From assembly GCA_036506175.1 (NCBI GenBank), contig DASXSE010000084.1:1-20317 (forward strand): a DNA stretch of 20,317 nucleotides. Reading direction: 5' to 3'. The notes under the pieces are model-generated. The model did no database searches. It saw only the letters and a list, made by a program, of their open reading frames with translations, and was not told the origin of the DNA. The stretch comes from JAIBJP01 sp036506175 (GTDB taxonomy: Bacteria; Actinomycetota; Thermoleophilia; Gaiellales; Gaiellaceae). How positions within the stretch are numbered: position 1 is the first letter of the stretch; every line of letters starts with the position of its first letter. Made by a program: the position numbers and the translations under genes. Shown one piece after another: positions 14,271 to 20,317 of the stretch.

Positions 14271-15107
14271 ATGGGCCTCTCCATCTTCCTCTCGGTCCTC
14301 GCGCTCGCCGCGCCGGGCGTTCAGGAGCGACACATCCTGGGCCACTCCGTTCAGGGGCGGCCCATCGTCGCCTACGAGAGAGGCAACCCGTTCAGCTCCG
14401 CGCGCGTCCTCGTCGTCGGCTGCATCCATGGGAACGAGCCGGCCGGAATCGCCGTCACGAGACGACTCCTCGCGGTCGGGCCGCCCCGGCGCGTCGACCT
14501 TTGGATCGTTCCGAGCATCAATCCGGACGGTCGCGCGAATGGCACTCGCCAGAACGCGCGGGGCGTCGACCTCAACCGCAACTTCTCGACGAACTGGCGT
14601 CCCAACGGCGTGCGGTGGGACCCCGAGTACCCGGGCCCTCGTCCCTTCTCCGAGCCGGAAAGTCGGATCGCGCGTGCCCTCATCCGGGCTGTGCGCCCGA
14701 CGGTGACCATCTGGTTCCATCAGCCGCAAGCCGTCGTTCGCGGCTGGGGCGAGAGCATCCCGATGGCCCGACGCTACGCGCGGCTCGCGGGCGCTCCATA
14801 TCGGACGATGCCGGTCCCGAACGGCGCCGCCACGGCCTGGCAGAGCGCGCATTTCCCGGGGACGAGCGCGTTCGTCGTCGAGCTTCCACCGGGCGCTCTC
14901 TCGACAGCGGCGACGCGACGCTATGTGGCCGCGGTTCTCTCCCTCACGTCCTCGGACCTGGCGAGGTGGGCACCCGCCTCTTCCATCTCGCGAAGCGCGC
15001 GCTCGGAGTCCCCCGGCTCCACGTCCACCCCACGGACGGCGTCCTCCACGACGGTCACATCGAAGCCAAGCCGCAGCGCATCGAGGACGGTGTTCTTGAC
15101 GCAGTAG
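14271..15107 (+). CDS. M14 zinc carboxypeptidase (MpaA-like), with tail antisense to pncA
   Basis: M14 enzymes cleave C-terminal or gamma-linked amino acids. MpaA-like members act on murein peptides. Residues 1-15 look like a short signal peptide or anchor (MGLSIFLSVLALAAP). The zinc site is HGNE (His53, Glu56) plus His150. Substrate carboxylate contacts are in VDLNRNF (Asn102, Arg103). The catalytic Glu is in ELPPG (Glu204). The recognisable domain ends near residue 225. Residues from about 217 to 278 are Ser/Arg/Thr-rich low complexity and are read antisense through the end of the nicotinamidase gene. The original stop was probably lost, or a frameshift lies near 14940. The protein is shorter than classical carboxypeptidases, as MpaA-like forms are. 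No Shine-Dalgarno precedes the ATG. Confidence 0.85.
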   Translation: MGLSIFLSVLALAAPGVQERHILGHSVQGRPIVAYERGNPFSSARVLVVGCIHGNEPAGIAVTRRLLAVGPPRRVDLWIVPSINPDGRANGTRQNARGVDLNRNFSTNWRPNGVRWDPEYPGPRPFSEPESRIARALIRAVRPTVTIWFHQPQAVVRGWGESIPMARRYARLAGAPYRTMPVPNGAATAWQSAHFPGTSAFVVELPPGALSTAATRRYVAAVLSLTSSDLARWAPASSISRSARSESPGSTSTPRTASSTTVTSKPSRSASRTVFLTQ

Positions 15108-15523
15108 TCGGTCGCCAGGCCGGCCACGAAGAGGTCATCCACCCCCCGCTCGCGCAGGAGATCGAGGAGCAGCGTGTCCTGGAAGGCCGAATATCCCTGG
15201 CTGTTGGGATCCTGGCCCTTGTCGATGACGACGTCGACCTTGGCGCTCTCGAGAGCCGAATGGAGCTCCGCTCCGGGCGTGCCCTCGACGCAATGGACAG
15301 GCCAGATGGAAGCCGGGTCGGCGCCTCTCCAGTCGGTCGGGTCGACCTCGGTCCCCTGGAAGGAACCGTGGTCGGCCGGATGCCAGTCGCGCGTGGCGAT
15401 CACGAGGTCGAACGAGTCGAGGAGCTCGTTGATCGGACCCGCGATCTGGTCACCTTCGGCGACCGGCAGCGCGCCTCCCGGTGTGAAGTCGTTCTGGAAG
15501 TCGACGATGAGGAGAGCGTCCAC
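14921..15523 (-). CDS. pncA: Nicotinamidase
   Basis: It hydrolyses nicotinamide to nicotinic acid for NAD salvage. The catalytic triad is complete: Asp8 in VDFQNDF, Lys102 in IDKGQDP, Cys141 in ATDYCVKNT. The metal site is also visible: Asp46 and His48 in RDWHPADH, His52, and His77 in WPVHCVEGTPGAELH. Length (200 residues) is usual. The protein opens directly with DALLIVDFQ after the GTG at 15523, so the start is well placed. TAGACT lies 6 bp upstream and there is no usable ribosome-binding site, so it is probably leaderless. It overlaps the M14 gene by 187 bp tail to tail and is divergent from the sigma factor gene. Confidence 0.94.
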   Translation of the reverse strand: MDALLIVDFQNDFTPGGALPVAEGDQIAGPINELLDSFDLVIATRDWHPADHGSFQGTEVDPTDWRGADPASIWPVHCVEGTPGAELHSALESAKVDVVIDKGQDPNSQGYSAFQDTLLLDLLRERGVDDLFVAGLATDYCVKNTVLDALRLGFDVTVVEDAVRGVDVEPGDSERALREMEEAGAHLARSEDVRERTAAT

Positions 15524-15529
15524 CCTTCG

Positions 15530-15535
15530 AGTCTA
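15530..15535 (-). promoter_or_regulatory. -10 box for pncA, leaderless type
   Basis: TAGACT on the minus strand, 6 bp before the GTG at 15523. An AAGG sits too close to the GTG to act as a ribosome-binding site. Confidence 0.5.
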
Positions 15536-15605
15536 GACACAGGGTGGACCCCAGCCGCCGCGGCCTTCGTACGTTATTCGTGGACTTTTTCACGGTGTTC
15601 GCTCG

Positions 15606-15611
15606 TATAGT
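15606..15611 (+). promoter_or_regulatory. -10 box for the ECF sigma gene
   Basis: TATAGT lies 9 bp before the ATG at 15621. A possible weak -35 (TGGACT, 15581-15586) is 19 bp further up. There is no Shine-Dalgarno, so a 5' leader of only a few bases is expected. Confidence 0.5.
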
Positions 15612-15620
15612 CGGCGCGCC

Positions 15621-16157
15621 ATGCCTGGTTCGGGCCGCGACGAGCGCGCCTGGGTGCGAGGCGCCCAGGCGGGGTCGGCCTCGGACCTCGAGGCCTTGTT
15701 CCGCAGCCACTGGCCGCGCGCGTACCGCGCTGCCTATCTCGTCGTCCACGACCGCGCTGCCGCCGAGGACATCGCCCAGGAGGCGTTCATCTCGGCGGTG
15801 CGCGCGCTCAACACCTTCGATCGGCGCAGGCCGTTCGGCCCTTGGCTGCACCGGATCGTCGTCAACCGTGCCATCGACTGGGCACGGGCTCGCTCCCTGC
15901 GCCGCGAAGTCGGAGACGACTCTTTGGCCGCAATCCAGGCCGCCGAGGGCAACCCGACCCAGGCCTTGTCGAAGGGGATCACGACCGCGCTTGCGCATCT
16001 CTCCCCGGAGCACCGCGCCGTGATCGTCCTCCGCTACCTCCTCGACTACACGCCGGGCGAGATCGCCAAGCTGCTCGACGTGCCGCGGGGCACGGTCAAC
16101 TCACGGTTGCGGCGCGGGCTCGATGCGTTGCAAGGGAGCGTTGAGGAGGAACGGTGA
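15621..16157 (+). CDS. ECF-type RNA polymerase sigma factor
   Basis: The 178-residue protein has the two-domain layout of ECF sigma factors. Region 2 (about 23-92) includes LFRSHWPRAYRAAYLVV, the core-binding EDIAQEAFISAV, and PFGPWLHRIVVNRAIDW. Region 4 (about 120-170) holds LSPEHRAVIVLRYLLDYTPGEIA-type sequence and the helix-turn-helix PRGTVNSRLRRGL that reads the -35. Such factors switch on a small regulon when released by a partner. The stop overlaps the next start as GTGA, so the downstream membrane protein is made in step with it and is the obvious candidate partner. The ECF subgroup and the target promoters cannot be told from this sequence. Confidence 0.95.
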   Translation: MPGSGRDERAWVRGAQAGSASDLEALFRSHWPRAYRAAYLVVHDRAAAEDIAQEAFISAVRALNTFDRRRPFGPWLHRIVVNRAIDWARARSLRREVGDDSLAAIQAAEGNPTQALSKGITTALAHLSPEHRAVIVLRYLLDYTPGEIAKLLDVPRGTVNSRLRRGLDALQGSVEEER

Positions 16158-17311
16158 CCGAGGCCGACCTCCGCCGACGCCTGAGAGAGGAGCCCATTCC
16201 AGGAGAGGCAGACGGCGCCGAGGGCGCGTGGGCGGTCACGCGCGAGGCGTTCGACCAGCGTGAGCGCGTCCCACGGGAGGAGCGGCGTTGGCGACCGGTG
16301 CTCGTCTTCGTTGTGATCGCGGCGCTCGTAGCGGCAGCGGTTACGGGGCCGGGGCGGGCGGTTGTCGAGAAGATCCGCGAGGCCGTCGGCCTAGAGAAGA
16401 GCGAGCCGCGCCTCGTCAGGCTTCCCGCGGGAGGTCTCCTCCTCGTCGATTCCGCGCCCGGCCCCTGGGTGGTCCACCGGGACGGCTCGAAACGACGCCT
16501 CGGGTCCTACGAGGCGGCGTCCTGGTCGCCGCAGGCCAAGTTCATCGTCGCCACGCGCGGCCGCGACGTCGTAGCGCTGGAGCCTGACGGAGACGTGCGC
16601 TGGACGCTGTCCAGGCCGCATCCCGTCTCGCAGGCGCGCTGGGCCCCGAGCGGCTTCCGCATTGCGTACCGAGAAGGCTCCAGCCTCCGCGTCGTGATCG
16701 GAAACGGCGAGGGGGACCACCTCGTGGCGCGGCGGGTTGCCGGCGTTGCGCCGGCCTGGCGGCTGAGCCCCGCCTCCCTCAACGCGGTCGCCTACGCGAC
16801 CCGCGACGGCACCGTGCACGTGGTCAATGCCGATACCAGGCAGGAGCTCTGGCATACCTACGCGGGGTCGCAGGTGACCTCGCTCTTCTGGACGGAAGGG
16901 TCGTTACTGGTCTGGCGCCGCGGGATCGGCCACCTCTATGACTCCGGAGGTCGTCTGCAGGAGACGATCGACCTGAAACCGGGACACGTCGTGCTGGGAG
17001 CGGCATTCGGCCCGAGCGGCGAGCTCGTCTACACGGACTACGACCCGGACACGCAAGAAACGCGCGTAGTCCGCGGCGTCGTCGACCCGAAGACGATCTT
17101 CCGCGCCGCCGGAAAGCTGCAGGACGTCGCCTGGTCGCCGAACGGCAACTGGCTCCTCGTCACGTGGCCATCCGCCGACGAGTGGCTCTTCCTGCGCATG
17201 CCGACAGTCGACCGCTTCGTGACCGTCACGAACGTCATTGCGCAGTTCGATCCGGGTGCAATGGGGCCTCGGGCTGCTCCCCGCGTCGCCGGCTGGCTCA
17301 GACCTAGCTAG
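16154..17311 (+). CDS. Membrane protein with propeller-like outer domain, putative anti-sigma factor
   Basis: The 385-residue protein has a short charged cytoplasmic segment (1-47, LRRRLREEPIPGEADGAEGAW and on). One membrane helix follows (about 48-64, PVLVFVVIAALVAAAVTG). The outer part (from about 80) has repeat-like strands such as EAASWSPQAKFIVATRGRD, ARWAPSGFRIAYREG, AFGPSGELVYTDYD and VAWSPNGNWLLVTW. The recurring W-[SA]-P-x-G unit resembles WD40 or TolB-type beta-propellers. The layout (cytoplasmic segment, one helix, outer sensor-like domain) and the GTGA overlap with the sigma gene fit an anti-sigma role. I do not see a zinc-binding HxxxCxxC anti-sigma motif, so binding to sigma would have to use another surface. 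The stop codon lies in the CTAG tandem repeat. Confidence 0.85.
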   Translation: MTEADLRRRLREEPIPGEADGAEGAWAVTREAFDQRERVPREERRWRPVLVFVVIAALVAAAVTGPGRAVVEKIREAVGLEKSEPRLVRLPAGGLLLVDSAPGPWVVHRDGSKRRLGSYEAASWSPQAKFIVATRGRDVVALEPDGDVRWTLSRPHPVSQARWAPSGFRIAYREGSSLRVVIGNGEGDHLVARRVAGVAPAWRLSPASLNAVAYATRDGTVHVVNADTRQELWHTYAGSQVTSLFWTEGSLLVWRRGIGHLYDSGGRLQETIDLKPGHVVLGAAFGPSGELVYTDYDPDTQETRVVRGVVDPKTIFRAAGKLQDVAWSPNGNWLLVTWPSADEWLFLRMPTVDRFVTVTNVIAQFDPGAMGPRAAPRVAGWLRPS

Positions 17312-17346
17312 TACCTAACTAGCACCTAGCTAGTACCTAGCTAGCC
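17303..17346. repeat. CTAG-rich tandem repeat, 4 x 11 bp, between convergent genes
   Basis: Four copies of the 11-mer CCTAGCTAGTA: two close to perfect, one with CCTAACTAGCA, and the last ending in CC. It contains seven CTAG tetranucleotides in 44 bp. Units 3 and 4 can form an 8 bp stem, CTAGCTAG-TAC-CTAGCTAG (17326-17344). It supplies the TAG stops of both convergent genes and holds stop codons in all six frames. It has no T-run, so a role as terminator is possible but not shown. Confidence 0.9.
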
Positions 17347-17811
17347 GCTGCCGTAGCCGTAGCCGCCGCCGGTCGTCCCTTCCTGCTCGCCGGTGGTGGC
17401 TCCGCCCGTTCCCCCGCTCGCGCCGGCGCCGCCGACGATGAGCATTCCCTCCATGCCCTTGTCCCGATGGCCGTCGATCGGGCAGTAGAACTCGTACTCG
17501 CCCGTCTTGCTCAGCTCCACGGTCAAGTCGGCGCTTTCGCCCGGCTTGATCGTGTCGGTCTTCTTCTCCTCGATCCCCTGGCCCTCGATCTCGAACGCGT
17601 GGTCGACCTGGCCGTTGTTGGTGATGTGGAGAGTGACGGTCCCGGACTGGTCGACATTGACAGTCGACGGATCGATCTTGAACTCGCTCTCGTTCAGCGA
17701 AATCCCCTCGCCGCTCCCTGCCGCCGTCGTGCCGCCCCCACCGCCGCCGGAACCACATCCGGCGGCGAGAAGGGAGACGACAGCCAGTATCCCGGCGACT
17801 GAGATGCGCAT
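17341..17811 (-). CDS. Cupredoxin-type blue copper lipoprotein
   Basis: The 156-residue product starts with a lipoprotein signal: hydrophobic ILAVVSLLAAG, lipobox, Cys19. A Gly-rich linker follows. The middle is a plastocyanin/azurin-like fold with a full type 1 copper site: His71 in NNGQVDHAFEIEG, then Cys110, His115 and Met120 in YEFYCPIDGHRDKGMEG. Such proteins carry single electrons between membrane complexes or enzymes on the outer face. The partner is not visible here. The last 30 residues are a Gly/Thr/Tyr tail (ending GGGYGYGSG) without known role. Its stop lies in the CTAG repeat, convergent with the putative anti-sigma gene. The ATG at 17811 follows TATCGT at 7 bp with no Shine-Dalgarno. 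Confidence 0.9.
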   Translation of the reverse strand: MRISVAGILAVVSLLAAGCGSGGGGGGTTAAGSGEGISLNESEFKIDPSTVNVDQSGTVTLHITNNGQVDHAFEIEGQGIEEKKTDTIKPGESADLTVELSKTGEYEFYCPIDGHRDKGMEGMLIVGGAGASGGTGGATTGEQEGTTGGGYGYGSG

Positions 17812-17818
17812 TCGGTGG

Positions 17819-17824
17819 ACGATA
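17819..17824 (-). promoter_or_regulatory. -10 box for the cupredoxin gene, leaderless type
   Basis: TATCGT (TANNNT) on the minus strand, 7 bp before the ATG at 17811, with no Shine-Dalgarno and no clear -35. The foldback element begins 25 bp upstream of this hexamer. Confidence 0.4.
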
Positions 17825-17848
17825 CGGCGTTTCGTTCAGATTGGATTT

Positions 17849-18014
17849 AGGGCTCGTCTCAAACCGAGAGCTGAGTCGCCGGAGCGCGCTGTGCGGCGCG
17901 AGGCGGCGTCCTCGGTTGCGCCCGTATTTGGATTCAATACGAGCGCTTCCTGCGTCCTTGCCTCGCATCCGCCCAACACACCCCGGCAACGAGCCTCAGT
18001 CTGAAACGAGCCCT
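17849..18014. repeat. 166 bp imperfect foldback (concentric inverted repeat), MITE-like or RNA hairpin
   Basis: The outer arms AGGGCTCGTCTCAAA (17849-17863) and, as reverse complement, AGGGCTCGTTTCAGA (18000-18014) agree in 13 of 15 bases, and similarity continues to about 24 bp. Further in, GCGAGGC pairs on both sides. The centre is a perfect 6 bp hairpin, CGTATT-TGGATTC-AATACG (17923-17941). The outer and inner repeats share one midpoint (about 17932), so the whole segment folds on itself. It ends 5 bp before the DUF488 start. No target-site duplication or transposase is visible. It fills most of the 208 bp between the cupredoxin and DUF488 genes. Confidence 0.75.
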
Positions 18015-18019
18015 TCGCC

Positions 18020-18538
18020 ATGCGCGTCTTGACGGTCGGACATGGAACCCGCTCTGCCGAGGAGCTCGTGGCGACGCTCTCGGGAGCCGGTGCGCAAACG
18101 CTCGTCGACGTGCGCCGATATCCGGGTTCGCGGCGTAATCCTCAGTTCAACCAGGGCGCGCTCGAGCGCAAGCTCGCCGAGGCGGGAATCGCGTATCGCC
18201 ACGCCGCGGAGCTCGGCGGCCGGCGGAGCGGCGAGCCCGGCGAGGAACGGTTCACGTGCATTCGAGTCGCAGCGTTTCGGAGCTACGCCGCCCGCATGAC
18301 GAGACATGAGTGGCAGGATGCGCTCGAGGCCGCGGTCGCCGAGCCGAATCCGTGCTTCATGTGCGCGGAGACCCCGTGGCGCAAGTGCCACCGGCGGCTG
18401 ATCGCGGAGCTGTTGAACGCTCGGGGTCACGACGTCATCCACTTGGTCCGTCCGAATGAATACGAGCGCCATGTGCCCTGGGAGGAAGCGGAGATCCGCG
18501 ACGGGAAGCTTTATCTTTGCGGGGAGTTGGTCGCGTAG
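18020..18538 (+). CDS. DUF488 family protein
   Basis: The 172-residue protein matches the DUF488 pattern: opening LTVGHGTRSAEELVATL, then LVDVRRYPGSRRNPQFN, AYRHAAELGGRR, and the late signature CAETPWRKCHRRLIAELL with two Cys that could bind metal or act in catalysis. The biochemical role of this widespread family is not established to my knowledge. It appears cytoplasmic, with no signal or membrane segment. The ATG at 18020 has neither a Shine-Dalgarno nor a -10 box close by. The 166 bp foldback ends just before it and must contain or displace its promoter. The next gene overlaps its stop by one base (TAGTG), so the two are probably an operon. Confidence 0.9.
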   Translation: MRVLTVGHGTRSAEELVATLSGAGAQTLVDVRRYPGSRRNPQFNQGALERKLAEAGIAYRHAAELGGRRSGEPGEERFTCIRVAAFRSYAARMTRHEWQDALEAAVAEPNPCFMCAETPWRKCHRRLIAELLNARGHDVIHLVRPNEYERHVPWEEAEIRDGKLYLCGELVA

Positions 18539-20079
18539 TGATCCTCGAAAACGGTGTCATCCGGACCCTCGACGCGTCGCTCCCGCGGGCGAGCGCGCTC
18601 GCCATCGCGGGCGATGTGATCGCCGGCGGAGTCGGAACGCATGAGACCGCGCTCGCCAGCCCGGAGCGGGTGGACCTCGGCGGCCGCTGCGTGCTGCCCG
18701 GCTTGAACGACTCCCACGTCCATTTCCCCACCTGGTCGCTGGCGCAACGGCAGGTGCGTCTCGAGGGCGCGACGTCCCTCGACGAGGCGCTCGCCCGGGT
18801 CGCGTCGGCCGTTTCCCAGGTGTCAGAGGGACGGTGGCTGCGCGGTCTCGGCTGGCGGAGCGGGGACTGGTCGCCGCCCGTGGAGCCGACCAAGGAGGAC
18901 CTCGACGCCGTCACCGGAGGCGTTCCCGTCGCGCTGATGGCGAAGGACTACCACTCACTCTGGCTAAACACGGCCGCCCTGGCACAGGCCGACGGCGACT
19001 TGCAGGTCCCGGGCGGCGTCGTCGAGCGGGATGAAAACGGGGAGCCCACAGGCGTGCTCCGCGAGGAATGCGCCTGGCACTTCCGCGATACATATGTGCG
19101 CCCGACGCTCGCCGAGATGGTCGAGGCCTCCCGGGAAGGAGTGCGCATTGCAAATTCCCGCGGGGTCACCTCCGTCCACGACAAGGACGGGTGGCTGGGC
19201 GCGCTCGAGGTCTGGCAGGAGCTTCGCAGCGAAGGCAGCCTCACGCTGCGAGTGTGGCAGTCGCTCCCGCACGAGCGCGTCGACTCGCTCGCCGAGCTGG
19301 GCATCCATTCGGGCCTGGGCGACGACCTCGTCCGCGTCGGCTACATCAAGGCGTTTATGGACGGGACGCTCGGATCGCGGACGGCGCGACTGGTCGACGG
19401 ATCGGGAGTCGAGATCACGAGCCGCGACGAGTTCGAGGACATCGTCCGCCGCTCCGCGCGCGCGGGCTTCCCCGTCGCCGTGCATGCGATCGGCGACCTA
19501 GCCAACTGCGAGGCGCTGGATGCGTTCGAGGCGGCGCAGGACGAGTGGCGGCCTCGCGGCCTTCGCCAGCGCATCGAGCACGCTCAGCTGCTGAGAGAGG
19601 ACGACATCTCCAGGTTCGCCGAGCTCGGGATCACGGCCTCCGTTCAATTCAGCCACGCGCCCTCGGACCGCGACATCGCCGACCGCTTTTGGGCCGGGAT
19701 GACCGACCGTGCCTACGCGTTCCGCTCGCTACTAGATTCGGGCGCGCTCGTCGCGAACGGGTCCGACGCGCCGATCGAGGAGCTCGACCCGCTCCTGGGG
19801 ATCCGCGCAGGGGTGCTTCGAACGCTCGACGATCGCGAGCCATGGCACCCGAAGCAGCGCGTCACCGTCGAGGAAGCTCTCCACGCGACCTGTGTCGCTC
19901 CGGCGTGGCTCTGCCGAGACGAGAGACGCCGCGGCAAGCTCCTACCCGGCTACCTCGCCGACCTCGTCGTGCTCGACCGCGATCCCCTGGACTGTGGACC
20001 CGAAGAGCTCGGCGAGATCGAGGTCGTCGCAACGATGCTCGGGGGCCGCTGGGTCTTCAACGCCCCACCCTGGGACTAG
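18538..20079 (+). CDS. YtcJ-type amidohydrolase
   Basis: The protein (513 residues from the GTG at 18538) is a metal-dependent hydrolase of the amidohydrolase superfamily, YtcJ/Amidohydro_3 branch. The N-terminal beta-domain is followed by VLPGLNDSHVHF with the metal HxH (about His60 and His62), WLRGLGWRSGDW, YIKAFMDGTLGSRTARL, VAVHAIGD, QRIEHAQLL and NGSDAPIEELDPL, which carry the further His and Asp ligands. The C-terminus LLPGYLADLVVLDRDP is typical. Members hydrolyse C-N bonds of amides and similar compounds, and the substrate here is unknown. A TTG at 18517 would add seven residues, but the GTG is preferred because it overlaps the DUF488 stop (TAGTG) and GGGGAG lies 11 bp upstream. Confidence 0.92.
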   Translation: MILENGVIRTLDASLPRASALAIAGDVIAGGVGTHETALASPERVDLGGRCVLPGLNDSHVHFPTWSLAQRQVRLEGATSLDEALARVASAVSQVSEGRWLRGLGWRSGDWSPPVEPTKEDLDAVTGGVPVALMAKDYHSLWLNTAALAQADGDLQVPGGVVERDENGEPTGVLREECAWHFRDTYVRPTLAEMVEASREGVRIANSRGVTSVHDKDGWLGALEVWQELRSEGSLTLRVWQSLPHERVDSLAELGIHSGLGDDLVRVGYIKAFMDGTLGSRTARLVDGSGVEITSRDEFEDIVRRSARAGFPVAVHAIGDLANCEALDAFEAAQDEWRPRGLRQRIEHAQLLREDDISRFAELGITASVQFSHAPSDRDIADRFWAGMTDRAYAFRSLLDSGALVANGSDAPIEELDPLLGIRAGVLRTLDDREPWHPKQRVTVEEALHATCVAPAWLCRDERRRGKLLPGYLADLVVLDRDPLDCGPEELGEIEVVATMLGGRWVFNAPPWD

Positions 20080-20132
20080 TGCGACGGTTTGCAGGCGGCG
20101 GGGCAGACAACTGCACTGGCTTGGGCGCCCAC

Positions 20133-20138
20133 TAGAAT
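20133..20138 (+). promoter_or_regulatory. -10 box for the HxlR gene, leaderless type
   Basis: TAGAAT lies 6 bp before the ATG at 20145, the same hexamer and spacing as at the HhH-GPD gene. There is no Shine-Dalgarno and no clear -35. Confidence 0.5.
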
Positions 20139-20144
20139 TTAGAT

Positions 20145-20317
20145 ATGGCCATGCGAACCATGAAGGCCGTCCATGACGCGTCATGCTCGGTCGCCTGTAC
20201 GGCTGAGATCATCGGATCGAAGTGGACGGCGATCATCGTCCACGACCTCTCGGAAGGCCCCCGGCGGTTCTCGGAGCTCGAGCGCTCCTGTCCCGGGATC
20301 AGCCCGCGCACGCTCTC
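20145..20317 (+). CDS. HxlR-family transcriptional regulator, partial
   Basis: Only the first 57 codons are present before the right edge. They show the HxlR winged-helix start: CSVACTAEIIGSKWTAIIVHDLSEGPRRFSELER, then CPGISPRTL. HxlR proteins are small DNA-binding regulators that often answer to electrophiles or redox stress. The two Cys near the N-terminus (about 14 and 18) could sense this, which is inference. Start at the first ATG, because TAGAAT lies 6 bp before it. A second ATG two codons later is possible. Its target genes lie outside the window or are not identifiable. Confidence 0.85.
   Translation, partial: MAMRTMKAVHDASCSVACTAEIIGSKWTAIIVHDLSEGPRRFSELERSCPGISPRTL

Noticed and set aside
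17849..17863. Resemblance of the foldback arm to Tn3-family inverted repeats (GTCTCA)
   Set aside because: Only a short core matches, the Tn3-type leading GGGG and the longer consensus are missing, and no 5 bp target duplication is visible.
17836..18021. 61-residue open frame on the minus strand across the foldback
   Set aside because: It coincides almost exactly with the inverted repeat, has no domain, no ribosome site and no good promoter. It is more likely a by-product of the repeat.
18517..18537. TTG start for the amidohydrolase
   Set aside because: It would add seven residues before a normal YtcJ start. The GTG overlapping the DUF488 stop is the simpler choice.

Overview
The window is GC-rich, densely coded bacterial chromosome. 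The protein families (a large Lhr helicase beside a Nei glycosylase, an actinobacterial-type HhH-GPD protein, an FtsZ ending in a PSFL-type tail, an ECF sigma factor followed by a membrane protein with a propeller-like domain) and the frequent absence of Shine-Dalgarno sequences point to Actinobacteriota. A deep lineage such as Thermoleophilia seems most likely from the look of FtsZ. That placement is inference, not a database result. I see no rRNA, tRNA, CRISPR array, phage gene or transposase.

Layout. (1) 1-3444, minus strand: a translationally coupled parA-ftsZ pair with no parB or division-cluster genes beside it. It is followed by a gamma-glutamyltransferase that runs off the left edge. 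(2) 3588-10286, minus strand: a five-gene run of lhr, nei, a 420-residue protein of unknown function with a faint HEPN/ApeA-like look, a small membrane protein and a small helical protein. It ends at a probable terminator before the parA promoter. A divergent HhH-GPD glycosylase-like gene (10438-11016) makes this a DNA-repair neighbourhood. (3) 10977-13564, minus strand: an acyl-CoA dehydrogenase coupled to a phytoene-desaturase-like FAD oxidoreductase that appears to start at CTG. (4) 13576-15523: a lipoprotein M74-type murein peptidase, a divergent M14 carboxypeptidase, and a nicotinamidase that overlaps the M14 gene tail to tail by 187 bp. (5) 15621-17311, plus strand: an ECF sigma factor and a coupled membrane protein with a repeat-like extracytoplasmic domain. 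(6) 17303-18014: a CTAG-rich 4 x 11 bp tandem repeat, a cupredoxin lipoprotein, and a 166 bp concentric inverted repeat. (7) 18020-20317, plus strand: a DUF488 protein, a YtcJ-type amidohydrolase, and the start of an HxlR-family regulator.

The strongest window-wide pattern is regulatory. Eight starts (GGT, lhr, HhH-GPD, acyl-CoA dehydrogenase, pncA, sigma, cupredoxin, HxlR) have a TANNNT -10 box only 6-9 bp before the start codon and no ribosome-binding site. This is what leaderless mRNAs look like. By contrast, parA, ftsZ and the 420-residue gene carry purine-rich ribosome-binding sites. The most unusual single items are the 166 bp foldback element, the CTAG tandem repeat that ends two convergent genes, the isolated ParA-FtsZ pair with an extended FtsZ, and the unrecognised genes inside the repair operon.
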